From contig DIZW01000036.1 in assembly GCA_002428015.1 (NCBI GenBank), positions 1 to 64,000 on the forward strand: a stretch of 64,000 nt of DNA. The letters run 5' to 3'. The stretch comes from Oxalobacteraceae bacterium UBA6018. Lineage in GTDB: Bacteria > Pseudomonadota > Gammaproteobacteria > Burkholderiales > Burkholderiaceae_D. The position numbers were made by a program, and so were the translations under genes. This document shows, one piece after another, positions 1 to 8,041 of the stretch (the first letter of the stretch is position 1; the number at the start of each line of letters is the position of its first letter). The notes beneath the pieces are model-generated. The model made no database searches. It was given only the letters and a program-made list of their open reading frames with translations, and had not been told where the DNA came from.

Positions 1-366
1 CCCGATGACGGCGGCGTGGCCTACTCCCTGGAGCTGGTGACGATAGCCGGGGGCATCGAGGTCACGCACGCAGTGTGGGAGGGCGTCATCGAGGGCACGG
101 CGCGCGAAATATTGGGGGAAGTTGAGCAGGAAGAAAACGGGAACGACGCGAGCGCCCGGCAAGACCTGGAGCGAATGCTCGTTGATCTGCTGGTTGAGAA
201 CGGGGGCAAGATGGCAGCCAGACAGGTCAAGGCTGAAGTGAGCGACGCCGGCTATTCATGGACGGCGGCGAACCGCGCCAAGGAAAGGGCGGGCATCGAG
301 TCGGCCAAGGAGAAAGGAACGACGAAAGGCGGCTGGACGTGGTTTCTACCCAGCGCGTCTCCCTGA
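1..366 (+). CDS. C-terminal part of an AAA/RepA-type ATPase of a mobile element (5' truncated by window)
   Basis: The frame is open from the first base and ends in TGA at 364-366, so about 121 residues of a longer protein are visible. The piece has a beta-rich stretch (YSLELVTIAGG) followed by an acidic linker and a winged-helix-like tail ending in GGWTWFLP. Such tails, with an RAKE-type helix before the Trp-rich end, are familiar from the C-termini of AAA/RepA-like helicase or primase-helicase proteins of prophages and integrative elements. The catalytic core is outside the window, so the assignment rests on the tail alone. It sits in an accessory segment next to a tRNA gene. It could be another phage replication protein. 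Confidence 0.5.
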   Translation, partial: PDDGGVAYSLELVTIAGGIEVTHAVWEGVIEGTAREILGEVEQEENGNDASARQDLERMLVDLLVENGGKMAARQVKAEVSDAGYSWTAANRAKERAGIESAKEKGTTKGGWTWFLPSASP

Positions 367-414
367 AGAAACCGAAGAAACCACACTTTTTTCTATGGTT
401 CCTTCGGTTTCTTC
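365..414. repeat. 18-bp near-perfect inverted repeat at the stop codon of the left-edge gene
   Basis: Arms 365-382 and 397-414 match at 17 of 18 positions around a 14-base loop containing TTTTTT. The left arm starts inside the TGA stop codon. A related GGTTTCTTCG copy follows at 417-426. The stem could end transcription, but no T-run follows it on either strand, so a plain rho-independent terminator is not certain. Confidence 0.5.
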
Positions 415-723
415 GCGGTTTCTTCGGTCGCGCGCATCAGATCGCCTGTGGATCTTCTGGACGCTGACATAGTCGGGCGATGCCGGATTTCCGGTATCGG
501 TAGGGCTGCAAATTCCTGTGGGGTCCCGTTCTTGGAAACGACACCCCCGCTCCAAGTCGCCGCCACTGTCCACTACCGAAATTCCGGAAGCCGCAGACGA
601 TGCGAGTGTGGGCGTCCACCGAGAGTGGTCCAGTTCGCCCAAGAAGGGTGAACGGAAGATTGGCGTGGCCCGTTGATAAAATTCGTAAGTTGCTTTCGAC
701 CTAAGTGAACACTGGCGAGAAAG
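415..723. other. gene-less stretch
   Basis: Only short open frames occur here, without recognisable proteins or good ribosome-binding sites. It lies between the left-edge gene and the 3' end of the PIN-domain gene, which converges on it. No tRNA, integrase or clear terminator was seen. Confidence 0.4.
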
Positions 724-1326
724 TCACCTACGCTGCTCAGCTGCCTTGCCGAAGACTTTTGCAAATGTGGAATGCTTAGCTTGCTTCCAAGTCTCCGTTA
801 AATCCGAATTGGCTTCTAGCGCAGCGTATATTTCCCGCACTTTCTCCTTATCCACCATCTGCGCAGTGAGCATTTTGGCCAGCAAGTCACAGCCGTGCCA
901 TACAGGCAATTCAAACTCCGCAGCGAGCAGGTGCATCCCAAGATCATCCGTGACCACGATGGCGGGCCGGATTTGGCCGAACGCCAAAACGTTACAGTCA
1001 ACAGCAGAGGGAGGCGAGCGGCCTCCCGTCAAATACTTATCGATATCGCTCAGTACAGTTCCGTGAATAATGCTCTGAGCAATGTCCAAGCTCGCGCGCT
1101 CAGCCTTACTTAGCCTCATTTGCTGAGCAACGCGCTCGGCAGCGATCTCCGCGACGTCAAACCAAGGGTATTGGAATCGCAACGTTGGGTTGCGGCGAAC
1201 TTCGTCCTCAACGTCTCGCAGAACCGTCAGAACATATTTCTTTTGTCCAAATTCGACGCCCAGCATGGGCTTAACGCGCTTAGCTAGTCGAAGGTAAGCG
1301 TTTGTGTCGAGCAAAACCAGTGTCAA
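724..1326 (-). CDS. PIN-domain protein, predicted ribonuclease
   Basis: The 200-residue protein begins LLDTNAYLRL, the usual first strand of a PIN domain with Asp7 and Asn9. Further acidic positions fit the PIN metal site: Glu40/Glu42, Asp110 (SAVDCNVLAFG) and Asp127/Asp128 (VVTDDLG). PIN domains are Mg/Mn-dependent RNases, often the toxin of toxin-antitoxin pairs. The start is TTG at 1326, and the stop codon of the upstream XRE-ImmA gene overlaps it (TTGA), which points to translational coupling. At 200 residues it is longer than VapC toxins (about 130-140). I infer that it is the effector of the two-gene unit; DNA-repair or other RNA-processing roles remain possible. Confidence 0.75.
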   Translation of the reverse strand: MTLVLLDTNAYLRLAKRVKPMLGVEFGQKKYVLTVLRDVEDEVRRNPTLRFQYPWFDVAEIAAERVAQQMRLSKAERASLDIAQSIIHGTVLSDIDKYLTGGRSPPSAVDCNVLAFGQIRPAIVVTDDLGMHLLAAEFELPVWHGCDLLAKMLTAQMVDKEKVREIYAALEANSDLTETWKQAKHSTFAKVFGKAAEQRR

Positions 1327-2450
1327 CTGGTGAGCTCAGCGTGCAGTGCGGATGCGTCTTGAATACTAATGTCCAGCACTTGGTGAAGATACCCCGCTCC
1401 TGTCTCTTTCTCACGCAGCATTTGCTCCATCGCCGTGAAGAAATGTGACTTGAAAGTTGCGTGCGCACAGGTCACGAATACGTCTGGCTCCGGGGGCAGA
1501 TTGCGGAACAAAATTTGGCTAACCAAATCGCCCCGCTTCATGGTGCGGACCGCGTGTAGGCTCTGCTCAGTAGTCCGCAGTGGATCTAGTCCAAGCGCAA
1601 CTGCGTAATTCCGAATCTGGCAATAGACGGTGAAGATCGAGATCTCGTTTTCTTCTGCATATCGAAGCAATACCGCGATCTCGCCTTGCTGCGTCGACTT
1701 CGCTGTTGCCTCTGCGTGAGCCCTACTGGCAATATCGCGCGGAAATAGGATTGCGCCAGCGAAGGCGTCCGCGAAATCCTCGCCCTCATCCTTGCCAGCT
1801 AATTCCGGTGTGTAGACGTGGGCTAGTTCGTGGCACATCCAGAATTTGAAATCCTCGATATAGGTGTCAAGGTTCAAATAAATAAACGTAACTTGGTCGG
1901 CCGGAAGAAGAATGTGCAAGGCATTCTCATGGCGATCTTTCCTGCCCCACATCACAGGCACGATGACAGCGTCGTTACGATCAAATTCTGTGATGATATC
2001 TTCGTAACGTAAAGAAGCAAACTTTCCAATGCTGAGCTTATCGCGCACCTCTCCAACCGCGCTCTGGAGCGCGTCGTATTCGGTCGACGGAGTAGAGATC
2101 ACCGTACGAAGCGATTTTACGCGCGGGAGATAAGACACAAGAGGCCTGAGCATAACGCCCATAGCAACAGCCTTTTGTCGATGAATTTCCGTGGTTTTGG
2201 CGCCGCCCTTTTTCTTAAAGGCAACAATAGGCTGATCAGCGCGTGCCTCGACTAGGTCATTGAAAGCGAGCTTCAGAATAGAAGCCAACTTTAGAAGTTT
2301 GTCAGGTCGAGGGAAGTCAGAGCCGCTCATCCAGTTCGTGACTGCTTGCGGAGTCACCCCGACACTTTCTGCAAGCTCTTTCTGTGTCCAGCCGAGGACA
2401 TCCAAAGAGGCCTTGACTTTCGAGCGTGATAGGGATCTTTGCATAGTCAT
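1323..2450 (-). CDS. XRE-type HTH protein with ImmA/IrrE metallopeptidase domain
   Basis: Residues about 21-43 form a Cro/CI helix-turn-helix (WTQKELAESVGVTPQAVTNW). Residues 207-211 are HELAH, with a likely third zinc ligand Glu224 in the GEDFADAF stretch before AILFP: the ImmA/IrrE (COG2856) gluzincin core. ImmA-type proteases cleave phage-type repressors, and the HTH fusion is known from stress-response and toxin-antitoxin-like loci. The gene is first in a two-gene unit with the overlapping PIN gene. ATG codons occur at 2450 and 2444; the promoter lies so close that the upstream one would fall at or before the expected RNA start, so 2444 may be the real start. Base composition is lower in G+C than in the core genome to the right. 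Confidence 0.85.
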   Translation of the reverse strand: MTMQRSLSRSKVKASLDVLGWTQKELAESVGVTPQAVTNWMSGSDFPRPDKLLKLASILKLAFNDLVEARADQPIVAFKKKGGAKTTEIHRQKAVAMGVMLRPLVSYLPRVKSLRTVISTPSTEYDALQSAVGEVRDKLSIGKFASLRYEDIITEFDRNDAVIVPVMWGRKDRHENALHILLPADQVTFIYLNLDTYIEDFKFWMCHELAHVYTPELAGKDEGEDFADAFAGAILFPRDIASRAHAEATAKSTQQGEIAVLLRYAEENEISIFTVYCQIRNYAVALGLDPLRTTEQSLHAVRTMKRGDLVSQILFRNLPPEPDVFVTCAHATFKSHFFTAMEQMLREKETGAGYLHQVLDISIQDASALHAELTS

Positions 2451-2452
2451 GC

Positions 2453-2493
2453 AGTATATGCGCCCATACCTGAGAAATCAAGTTTAATCAAGT
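2453..2493 (-). promoter_or_regulatory. sigma-70 promoter with two 8-bp direct repeats, abutting the XRE-ImmA start codon
   Basis: On the minus strand TTGATT (2481-2476) and TATACT (2458-2453) are separated by exactly 17 bp, close to consensus. TATACT ends two bases before the ATG at 2450, so RNA would begin around 2445-2443, at or beside the second ATG (2444). Two copies of ACTTGATT lie 10 bp apart (2483-2476 and 2493-2486), one helical turn, overlapping the -35 box. This is a plausible autoregulatory site for the HTH domain. Confidence 0.6.
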
Positions 2494-2560
2494 CTGCGGT
2501 GTGGGCGCTCACGCCACATGTTTGCCTCGCTAAATTCCTACATGTGACCTACACGAGCTT

Positions 2561-2594
2561 ACAAAACAAAAAGCCCAGCTACGCGAGCTGGGCT
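2561..2594 (-). terminator. rho-independent terminator reading leftwards
   Basis: A perfect 9-bp stem (2572-2580 with 2586-2594) and a 5-base loop are followed, on the minus strand, by TTTTTGTTTTGT. It lies downstream of the tRNA-Arg gene and of the tRNA-like remnant, so it probably ends that RNA. Confidence 0.75.
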
Positions 2595-2610
2595 AAGTGC
2601 TTGATTCTAT

Positions 2611-2645
2611 TGGTGCCGACTGCCGGTTTCGAACTGGCCAATGCC
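2611..2645 (-). pseudogene. degenerate tRNA 3' half (T-arm, acceptor strand, CCA)
   Basis: Read leftwards, the sequence has a T-loop GTTCGAAAC with four of five stem pairs, then AGTCGGC, A and CCA. A 5' acceptor partner GCCGGCT can be found upstream near 2672-2678, but the intervening bases are too few and form no proper D or anticodon arm. I read it as a tRNA relic between the intact tRNA-Arg and its terminator. It is not a copy of the tRNA-Arg 3' end. Confidence 0.4.
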
Positions 2646-2795
2646 AATGATGCAGATGGTCGAGCGCAAACGAGCCGGCCTGGCCTGCGCCGAGAGCGAA
2701 GGTAGGACGCTGGGGGCTATCAAAATACGGCCCATCGTTGCCAGTACGCTGCTCACGAGAGCGTTAGCCCGACTATTGACAGGGTTACCTCAACT

Positions 2796-2811
2796 TTACG
2801 CCAGGGCGTAA
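2796..2811. repeat. 7-bp palindrome followed by a GTAACCCCGG direct repeat
   Basis: TTACGCC and GGCGTAA flank a 2-base spacer, and GTAACCCCGG then occurs twice (about 2808-2828). The group lies about 50-75 bp from the tRNA-Arg 3' end. Short repeats near an integration site can be recombinase arm sites, but that is a guess. Confidence 0.3.
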
Positions 2812-2873
2812 CCCCGGTGTAACCCCGGCTCAAAAATGTAAGTGACCACTATCACTAAAAGCCTTGAATTTAC

Positions 2874-2949
2874 TGGTGCGGCTGGCGGGGATCGAACCCA
2901 CGACCCTTGGCTTCGGAGGCCAATACTCTATCCACTGAGCTACAGCCGC
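2874..2949 (-). tRNA. tRNA-Arg (anticodon CCG)
   Basis: On the minus strand a full 76-base cloverleaf can be drawn. Acceptor GCGGCTG pairs with CAGCCGC, the anticodon stem TTGGC/GCCAA carries loop CTCCGAA with anticodon CCG, the T-loop is GTTCGATCC, and CCA is encoded. Its 3' end faces the accessory segment at 1-2870. tRNA 3' ends are standard targets of tyrosine integrases, which fits an element inserted here. Confidence 0.95.
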
Positions 2950-3144
2950 GCGGGGGGAATGTCGGAAGTGAGGCGAAGGATACAGTCTTTCGCCGCCTCC
3001 GTCCACGGAAAGTATCATCGTCCAGGCAATTTGCGTTCCAAAAGAAATCTGTTGCGACTATAATCGCGGGTTTGGCGAGTATTTGCAGAGTTTCATGCAA
3101 AGTCAGACCCTGGCAGCTTTTTTTAAAATTGCACTAAGGACATC

Positions 3145-4032
3145 ATGAGCGACGCACACAACGAACACGAATCTGCAATCCGGACCCCCAAGCAGCTCGT
3201 CGCTGCCGTGGCCGGCTTCTTCCTGGTCACCGTCATCGGTATCATCTTGCTGGTGTCGTTCGTGACCACCAGCAAGCTCACCGGGGCCGGAACCGACAGC
3301 CAGAGCGCCGAAGCGGTGGCCGCGCGCATTGCGCCAGTGGCCAACGAAGGCTATACCCTCAAGGATGTCAACGCGCCGAAAGTGCTGCAGTCGGGCGAAG
3401 CCGTGTTCACCGCCGTCTGCTCGGCCTGCCACGCCACCGGCGCGGCCGGCGCACCGAAAGTGGGCGACGCCGGCGCCTGGGGCCCGCGCATCGCCCAGGG
3501 CTACGATACCCTGGTCAAGCACGCCCTCGAAGGCATCCGCGCCATGCCTGCCAAAGGCGGCAACCCGGATCTGGACGACGTCGAAGTCGCGCGCGCGGTC
3601 GTGTACATGGCCAACAAAGGCGGCGCCAAGTTCAAGGAACCCGCCGTACCAGCAGCTGCGGCTAGCGCCGCTGCATCGACGGCGGCACCGGCTGCGGCGC
3701 CAGCTGCAGCGGCCGCGGCGGCACCTTCGCCAGCACCTGCGGCGCCTCCAGCAGCCCCGGCCGCACCGGCCACGCTGGCCGCCGACGCCGGCAAGACCCT
3801 GTACTCGAGCACCTGCGTGGCCTGCCACGGCGGCGGCATCGCCGGCGCACCCAAGTTCGGCGACAAGGCCGCCTGGGCGCCCCGCGTCAAGCAAGGCAGC
3901 GCGGTGCTGTATGAGCACGCTCTCAAGGGCTTCCAGGGCAAGGCCGGCATGATGCCACCGAAAGGCGGCTCGTCCGCCTCCGACGACGAGGTCAAGGCCG
4001 CAGTCGACTATATGGCCGCGGCAGCGAAGTAA
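3145..4032 (+). CDS. diheme cytochrome c (cytochrome c5-like)
   Basis: The 295-residue protein has an N-terminal membrane anchor (about residues 21-41) and two class I cytochrome c domains. Haem motifs are CSACH at 92-96 and CVACH at 224-228, each followed by a methionine region (IRAMPAKGG; GMMPPKGG) that supplies the axial ligand. A long Ala/Pro linker (about 169-212) joins them. Such proteins carry electrons on the periplasmic face of the inner membrane, typically to terminal oxidases. It is monocistronic, with AAGGAC before the ATG and a strong terminator after the stop. The partner oxidase cannot be told from the window. Confidence 0.9.
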   Translation: MSDAHNEHESAIRTPKQLVAAVAGFFLVTVIGIILLVSFVTTSKLTGAGTDSQSAEAVAARIAPVANEGYTLKDVNAPKVLQSGEAVFTAVCSACHATGAAGAPKVGDAGAWGPRIAQGYDTLVKHALEGIRAMPAKGGNPDLDDVEVARAVVYMANKGGAKFKEPAVPAAAASAAASTAAPAAAPAAAAAAAPSPAPAAPPAAPAAPATLAADAGKTLYSSTCVACHGGGIAGAPKFGDKAAWAPRVKQGSAVLYEHALKGFQGKAGMMPPKGGSSASDDEVKAAVDYMAAAAK

Positions 4033-4055
4033 CTCTCCCGTCTTGCGCTTTGCTC

Positions 4056-4079
4056 AACCGCCCTCGTGGGCGGTTTTTG
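4056..4079 (+). terminator. rho-independent terminator of the cytochrome gene
   Basis: Stem ACCGCCC/GGGCGGT (4057-4063 with 4068-4074), loop TCGT, then a T-run. Confidence 0.9.
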
Positions 4080-4254
4080 TTTGCCCATTGTACATGTGGC
4101 CTTTGCCACCGTGGCCGCCAAAGGGTTGCCCATTGGCCATACAAGTTAGATTTTACGCACAGTTACCGTGATAATCCATGCAAATGTCATGATCTTCGCA
4201 CAATTCAGCTTGTTGTTTCTCGGTCGAAATCGCCAAATTTTGCGTTTTTCCATG

Positions 4255-4273
4255 CGGAACTATATTGGTTCCG
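4255..4273. promoter_or_regulatory. small palindrome upstream of the lipoprotein gene
   Basis: CGGAAC and GTTCCG flank the A/T-rich TATATTG about 50 bp before the ATG at 4320. It may be an operator or part of the promoter of this low-G+C upstream region. No close sigma-70 match was settled on. Confidence 0.25.
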
Positions 4274-4319
4274 GTAAAGTTTAGCCCTTACGTTCCGCGT
4301 CTTTAACGAATTGGATATC

Positions 4320-6737
4320 ATGACTACTTCACTTCTCAAACCGAAGGCCCTGATGGTCCCGTCACTGTTTGTCTGCGCGATCTTGTCCGCATGCGGTGGC
4401 GGTGGCGCCTCATCGCCATCCGACCTCGTTGCCGCAGGTACCGTAAGCCCGGTTTCGATGTCGCCCGCCACCAGCTCCAGCACGGCCCCTGTCGCTAGCT
4501 CCACCCCTGCGACGATGAGCCCTCCACCGCCTCAACCGGCGCCAGTAACTGCTTCGGCACCCGTTGCCGCCGCCGGTACACTCATCCCCGCAGCCAGCGC
4601 TGCGGAAACGACGCCCGCGCCGGCAAGTTCTATGGCACCGCCACCGATGATGGCCCCGAGTACGCTCAGCCGCACCGCCTTGACCGACATCAGGGCCGAA
4701 AATGCTGGACCGGATCAAACCCAGGTTCCCATCACATTCGGACAACCTTTTCCCGTTGGCGCGCTATTGCCGACCCAAACATTAGTCGGCCTATTGCCTG
4801 ACGGGGGGACGATTCCGCTTCAAATGGATGTTAAAGCTACCCATCCGGACGGTTCGGTACGTCATGCCGTGATCTCTGCAGTATTGCCACATCTGACAGC
4901 TGGGCAGACCCAGTCGATCACTATCAGCAAAAGCATGGCTGCGGCAAAGAATACGTCCGTCGCAGCCGCCAGCCCACTCGCACTGCTCAATAGTGGATTT
5001 TCGACCGCGCTGAACATCACGGTTGATGGCCAGCTCTACAGCGCGTCTGCAGATGCCGCTTTGCGCAGCGGTACCTATACGACGTGGCTGCACGGCTCAC
5101 TTGTGAACGAATACGTAATCGCGGTCCCGCTCAAAACGTCGGCTGGGGTGGAACATCCACACCTAACGGCGCGCTTTTCCATCCGTTGGTATCAAGGGCT
5201 CAGCAAGAAGGCAAGGGTCGAAGTGGTTGTCGAGAACGACAAGACATTTACTGCCGCGCCGCGGAACTTTACCTACGACGTCAACGTGCAAGTTGGCGGT
5301 CACACCGCATACACTCAGACTGGCCTCACGCACTATCATCATTCGCGCTGGCACAAGTTAATGTGGTGGGACGAAAGCGCGGCGCCATTGGTTAACTTGA
5401 AACACAACACTGCTTACTTGATTGCTACCAAGGCAGTGCCGAACTACGATCAGAGTGTTAAGATTGACCCTCAGGCACTTTCCGCGTATGTCACCCAGCT
5501 CAAAACAGGGATGGTTGGACCAATGAAAATTGGCCCGGTGGTGGAATACATGCCTACCTCCGGCGGACGACCCGACATTGGGCCATTGCCGAGCTGGTCG
5601 GTGGTATATATTCTGTCGATGGACCAGCGCGCGAAAGATATGATGCTGGCCGCAGGCGACGGTGCTGCGAGCTGGTCAATCCACTACCGCGACGAGAAAA
5701 CCGGGCAAGCTGTGCGCTTGGATAACGATGTCAACCGTAAGATTTCCACCCATGGCAACCTAAATCATCTCGGCCCCCTGCCCGTGCCGCGCTGCGCCAA
5801 CAATGACTGGAATCTGTGCAAGACGCCCTACTCGGCCGACGCGGCACACCAACCTTCTTTGGCCTACCTTCCATATCTGGTAACGGGTGACCAATACTAT
5901 CTGGAAGAACTGCAATTTTGGGCCGCCTGGAACCCACTGGGAACCGATCCCGGTTACCATGGCTACGAGCTCGGCCTGGTCCGCTGGGACCAGGTACGCG
6001 GTCAGGCATGGTCCATGCGCACCCTGGGCCAGGTTGCGTACATCACCCCAGACAGCGACGCGATGAAAGCCTACTGGCAAACCCAGCTAAACAACAATCT
6101 GGATTACTACAACACCTCATTTGTCATCAATAATCCGAACAATCTGGGCGCTTACGACGGCTCTGGCGCAGCCTCCTTCGACAACGTACAGTCGGCCCCT
6201 TGGCAGGACGATTTCCTTACCTGGAGTTTCGGCTATCTGAGCGAGCTCGGCTTCACCAAGGCAACGCCGATTCTTGCCTGGAAGTCGAAATATCCTGTCG
6301 GTCGAATGACCGCGCCCGGATTCTGCTTTATCGAAGGCGCCGCATACTTCCTGAATATTCGCCCGGCTCCCGGACAACCCGTGTATAAAACGTTTGCCGA
6401 TGTCTACACCAATATGTACAAGGACAACCTGAACCTGGTCGATGATGATGGCCACGTACTAAAGAATCCGCTCGGCCTCAAGTACATCGACCAGCCCTGC
6501 GGTAGCCAGGCGCAGGCCGACTGGCGCAGTGCGTCCGGCCCGTACACCTGGCAGCGCGGCCGGATGACTGGGTATTCGTCGTCGCCAACAGGTTTTCCTT
6601 CGAATATGCAGCCGGCGTTGGCGGTCGCCGCCGCCAGCGGTATCCCAAATGCGTCGCTTGCGTGGACGACCTTTATGAGTCGCTCGGTCAAGCCTGATTA
6701 CAGTACGTCTCCGCAGTGGGCGATCGTACCGCGCTGA
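4320..6737 (+). CDS. large secreted lipoprotein, possible polysaccharide-active enzyme
   Basis: From the ATG at 4320 the product is 805 residues. The signal peptide ends in a lipobox, LSAC, with Cys25. A Pro/Ala/Ser/Thr-rich linker runs to about residue 125. The next segment (ITFGQPFPVGALLP ... PDGSVRHAVI) resembles the beta-rich N-terminal domain of YetA/exo-rhamnogalacturonan-lyase-like proteins. The second half is rich in Trp/Tyr helices (WAAWNPLGTD, WSMRTLGQVAY), as in alpha/alpha-barrel polysaccharide lyases. I could not identify catalytic residues. It precedes polysaccharide genes, which fits a role in processing or releasing a surface glycan, but a strong terminator separates it from them. 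An in-frame TTG at 4311 is a weaker start. Confidence 0.55.
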   Translation: MTTSLLKPKALMVPSLFVCAILSACGGGGASSPSDLVAAGTVSPVSMSPATSSSTAPVASSTPATMSPPPPQPAPVTASAPVAAAGTLIPAASAAETTPAPASSMAPPPMMAPSTLSRTALTDIRAENAGPDQTQVPITFGQPFPVGALLPTQTLVGLLPDGGTIPLQMDVKATHPDGSVRHAVISAVLPHLTAGQTQSITISKSMAAAKNTSVAAASPLALLNSGFSTALNITVDGQLYSASADAALRSGTYTTWLHGSLVNEYVIAVPLKTSAGVEHPHLTARFSIRWYQGLSKKARVEVVVENDKTFTAAPRNFTYDVNVQVGGHTAYTQTGLTHYHHSRWHKLMWWDESAAPLVNLKHNTAYLIATKAVPNYDQSVKIDPQALSAYVTQLKTGMVGPMKIGPVVEYMPTSGGRPDIGPLPSWSVVYILSMDQRAKDMMLAAGDGAASWSIHYRDEKTGQAVRLDNDVNRKISTHGNLNHLGPLPVPRCANNDWNLCKTPYSADAAHQPSLAYLPYLVTGDQYYLEELQFWAAWNPLGTDPGYHGYELGLVRWDQVRGQAWSMRTLGQVAYITPDSDAMKAYWQTQLNNNLDYYNTSFVINNPNNLGAYDGSGAASFDNVQSAPWQDDFLTWSFGYLSELGFTKATPILAWKSKYPVGRMTAPGFCFIEGAAYFLNIRPAPGQPVYKTFADVYTNMYKDNLNLVDDDGHVLKNPLGLKYIDQPCGSQAQADWRSASGPYTWQRGRMTGYSSSPTGFPSNMQPALAVAAASGIPNASLAWTTFMSRSVKPDYSTSPQWAIVPR

Positions 6738-6759
6738 TCTGCGCGCCCACTCACATGTA

Positions 6760-6797
6760 ACCACATGGCCGACCGCCAGGTCAGCCATGTGGTTTTT
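6760..6797 (+). terminator. rho-independent terminator after the lipoprotein gene
   Basis: Ten-base perfect arms (6760-6769 and 6784-6793) with a 14-base loop and a trailing T-run. It ends only 23 bases before the next ATG, so the glycosyltransferase gene needs its own promoter or depends on readthrough. Confidence 0.85.
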
Positions 6798-6820
6798 GCT
6801 ATTTAACGCGAAAGTGCAAT

Positions 6821-7960
6821 ATGCAGGATTTGATGCCCGGGGTGTTGTTTACAATGCGTTACCCGGACAATATTGGTTACGTGTGGGACACGATCGCCCG
6901 ACTGCGCGACCTGGCCGCAGCGCTGCTGGCCCAACAGGCACGCTGCCTGGTTGCCTATCCCACCCTGACCGGCCAGCCGAGCTATCGGTTCCAGTTCGCC
7001 GAGCCCGTGGCGCTCGATGTCTACGATGCGTCGGCCGGCGCCAGCGTCCGGATTGCGCATTTCGTAAAGGAGCACAACATCAAGGTGGTCGTGTTCATGA
7101 GCGCGTTGCCCAATACCGTCAATCTCAGGCTGCTACGCGCGCTCGGAGTGCGCACCTTGAATACGGAAAACAACGGCTTCGATCATATCGGGCCCGATCG
7201 CGCCCCGGTCCAGCTGATCAAGTGGCTCATGCGCAGCGTGCTGGGCCGCCAGACCCACGATTTACATTTGGCAAACAGTGCCGCGCAACACCGCTTTCTT
7301 GCGTCGCATGCAAAGATACCGGCGCGTCGCCTGCGGCTGATGGAAGACGGGGTCGATTGCGTGCGCTTCATCCCCGGCGACCAGCGCGCGGCGCGTGCGG
7401 CGACCGGACTTCAACAGGACTGGACGTGGATCATTTGCGTGTCGCAGGCGCGGCCGGAAAAGCGGCTCGACGCCATTGTCCGGCTTGCCCAGCAGGTCAT
7501 GCAGGCGCGCCCGGACATCCCGCTTGGTTTCGTGTATGTGGGCGACGGCGCGGCGGTGGCGCCGTGCAAGCAACTGGCCGCCACGTTGGGTATCGCCGAC
7601 CGGTTTCACTTCGCGGGCCGCCAATCTGACCTTGTGCCTTATTATCGAGCCGCAGACTTCATGGTGCACGCTGCGGAAATGGAGAGCTTCGGACTGGCGA
7701 TCGTGGAAGCGATGGCATGTGGACGTCCTGTGATCGCGTGCGCCGCGGCAGGGCCGCGTGAAACGATCCGTAATGGATCAACCGGCAAACTGGTCCCAGT
7801 CAATGACCTGGAGGGCTTGGCCGGCGCGGTGCTCGCATACCTGGATGCGCCCGCGCTCGTGGCCGAACACGGCGCCAATGCTCGTGCGCACGTGGTGGCG
7901 AGCTACAATCTGCAGCGCCAAGCTGATCAGCTGGCGAAGTACATCATCGACTTCCTTTAA
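6821..7960 (+). CDS. GT4-family glycosyltransferase
   Basis: The 379-residue protein has the GT-B layout of retaining GT4 transferases. An N-terminal acceptor domain is followed by a C-terminal nucleotide-sugar domain starting near SQARPEKRLDAIVRL, with GDG, then the EX7E motif ESFGLAIVE at residues 288-296. It probably adds a sugar to a lipid-linked exopolysaccharide or O-antigen unit on the cytoplasmic face of the membrane. A GT-A-like transferase and a flippase follow on the same strand. No good Shine-Dalgarno stands before the ATG at 6821, and a terminator ends just upstream. The donor and acceptor sugars cannot be told. Confidence 0.88.
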   Translation: MQDLMPGVLFTMRYPDNIGYVWDTIARLRDLAAALLAQQARCLVAYPTLTGQPSYRFQFAEPVALDVYDASAGASVRIAHFVKEHNIKVVVFMSALPNTVNLRLLRALGVRTLNTENNGFDHIGPDRAPVQLIKWLMRSVLGRQTHDLHLANSAAQHRFLASHAKIPARRLRLMEDGVDCVRFIPGDQRAARAATGLQQDWTWIICVSQARPEKRLDAIVRLAQQVMQARPDIPLGFVYVGDGAAVAPCKQLAATLGIADRFHFAGRQSDLVPYYRAADFMVHAAEMESFGLAIVEAMACGRPVIACAAAGPRETIRNGSTGKLVPVNDLEGLAGAVLAYLDAPALVAEHGANARAHVVASYNLQRQADQLAKYIIDFL

Positions 7961-8041
7961 ACAACACTTTTGTCGTACTTACCAATATAATCACTAATAT
8001 TGCTACATCTCAATAGCATTTAAATACACAAGGGGTAGGGA

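Noticed and set aside
2611..2645. tRNA-like remnant as the att copy of tRNA-Arg
   Set aside because: Its 3' sequence differs from that of the tRNA-Arg (AGTCGGC against CAGCCGC and a different T-arm), so it is not a direct repeat of that gene.
4311..4319. TTG at 4311 as start of the lipoprotein
   Set aside because: The ATG at 4320 gives a better signal peptide with a normal distance to the lipobox, and neither has a strong ribosome site.
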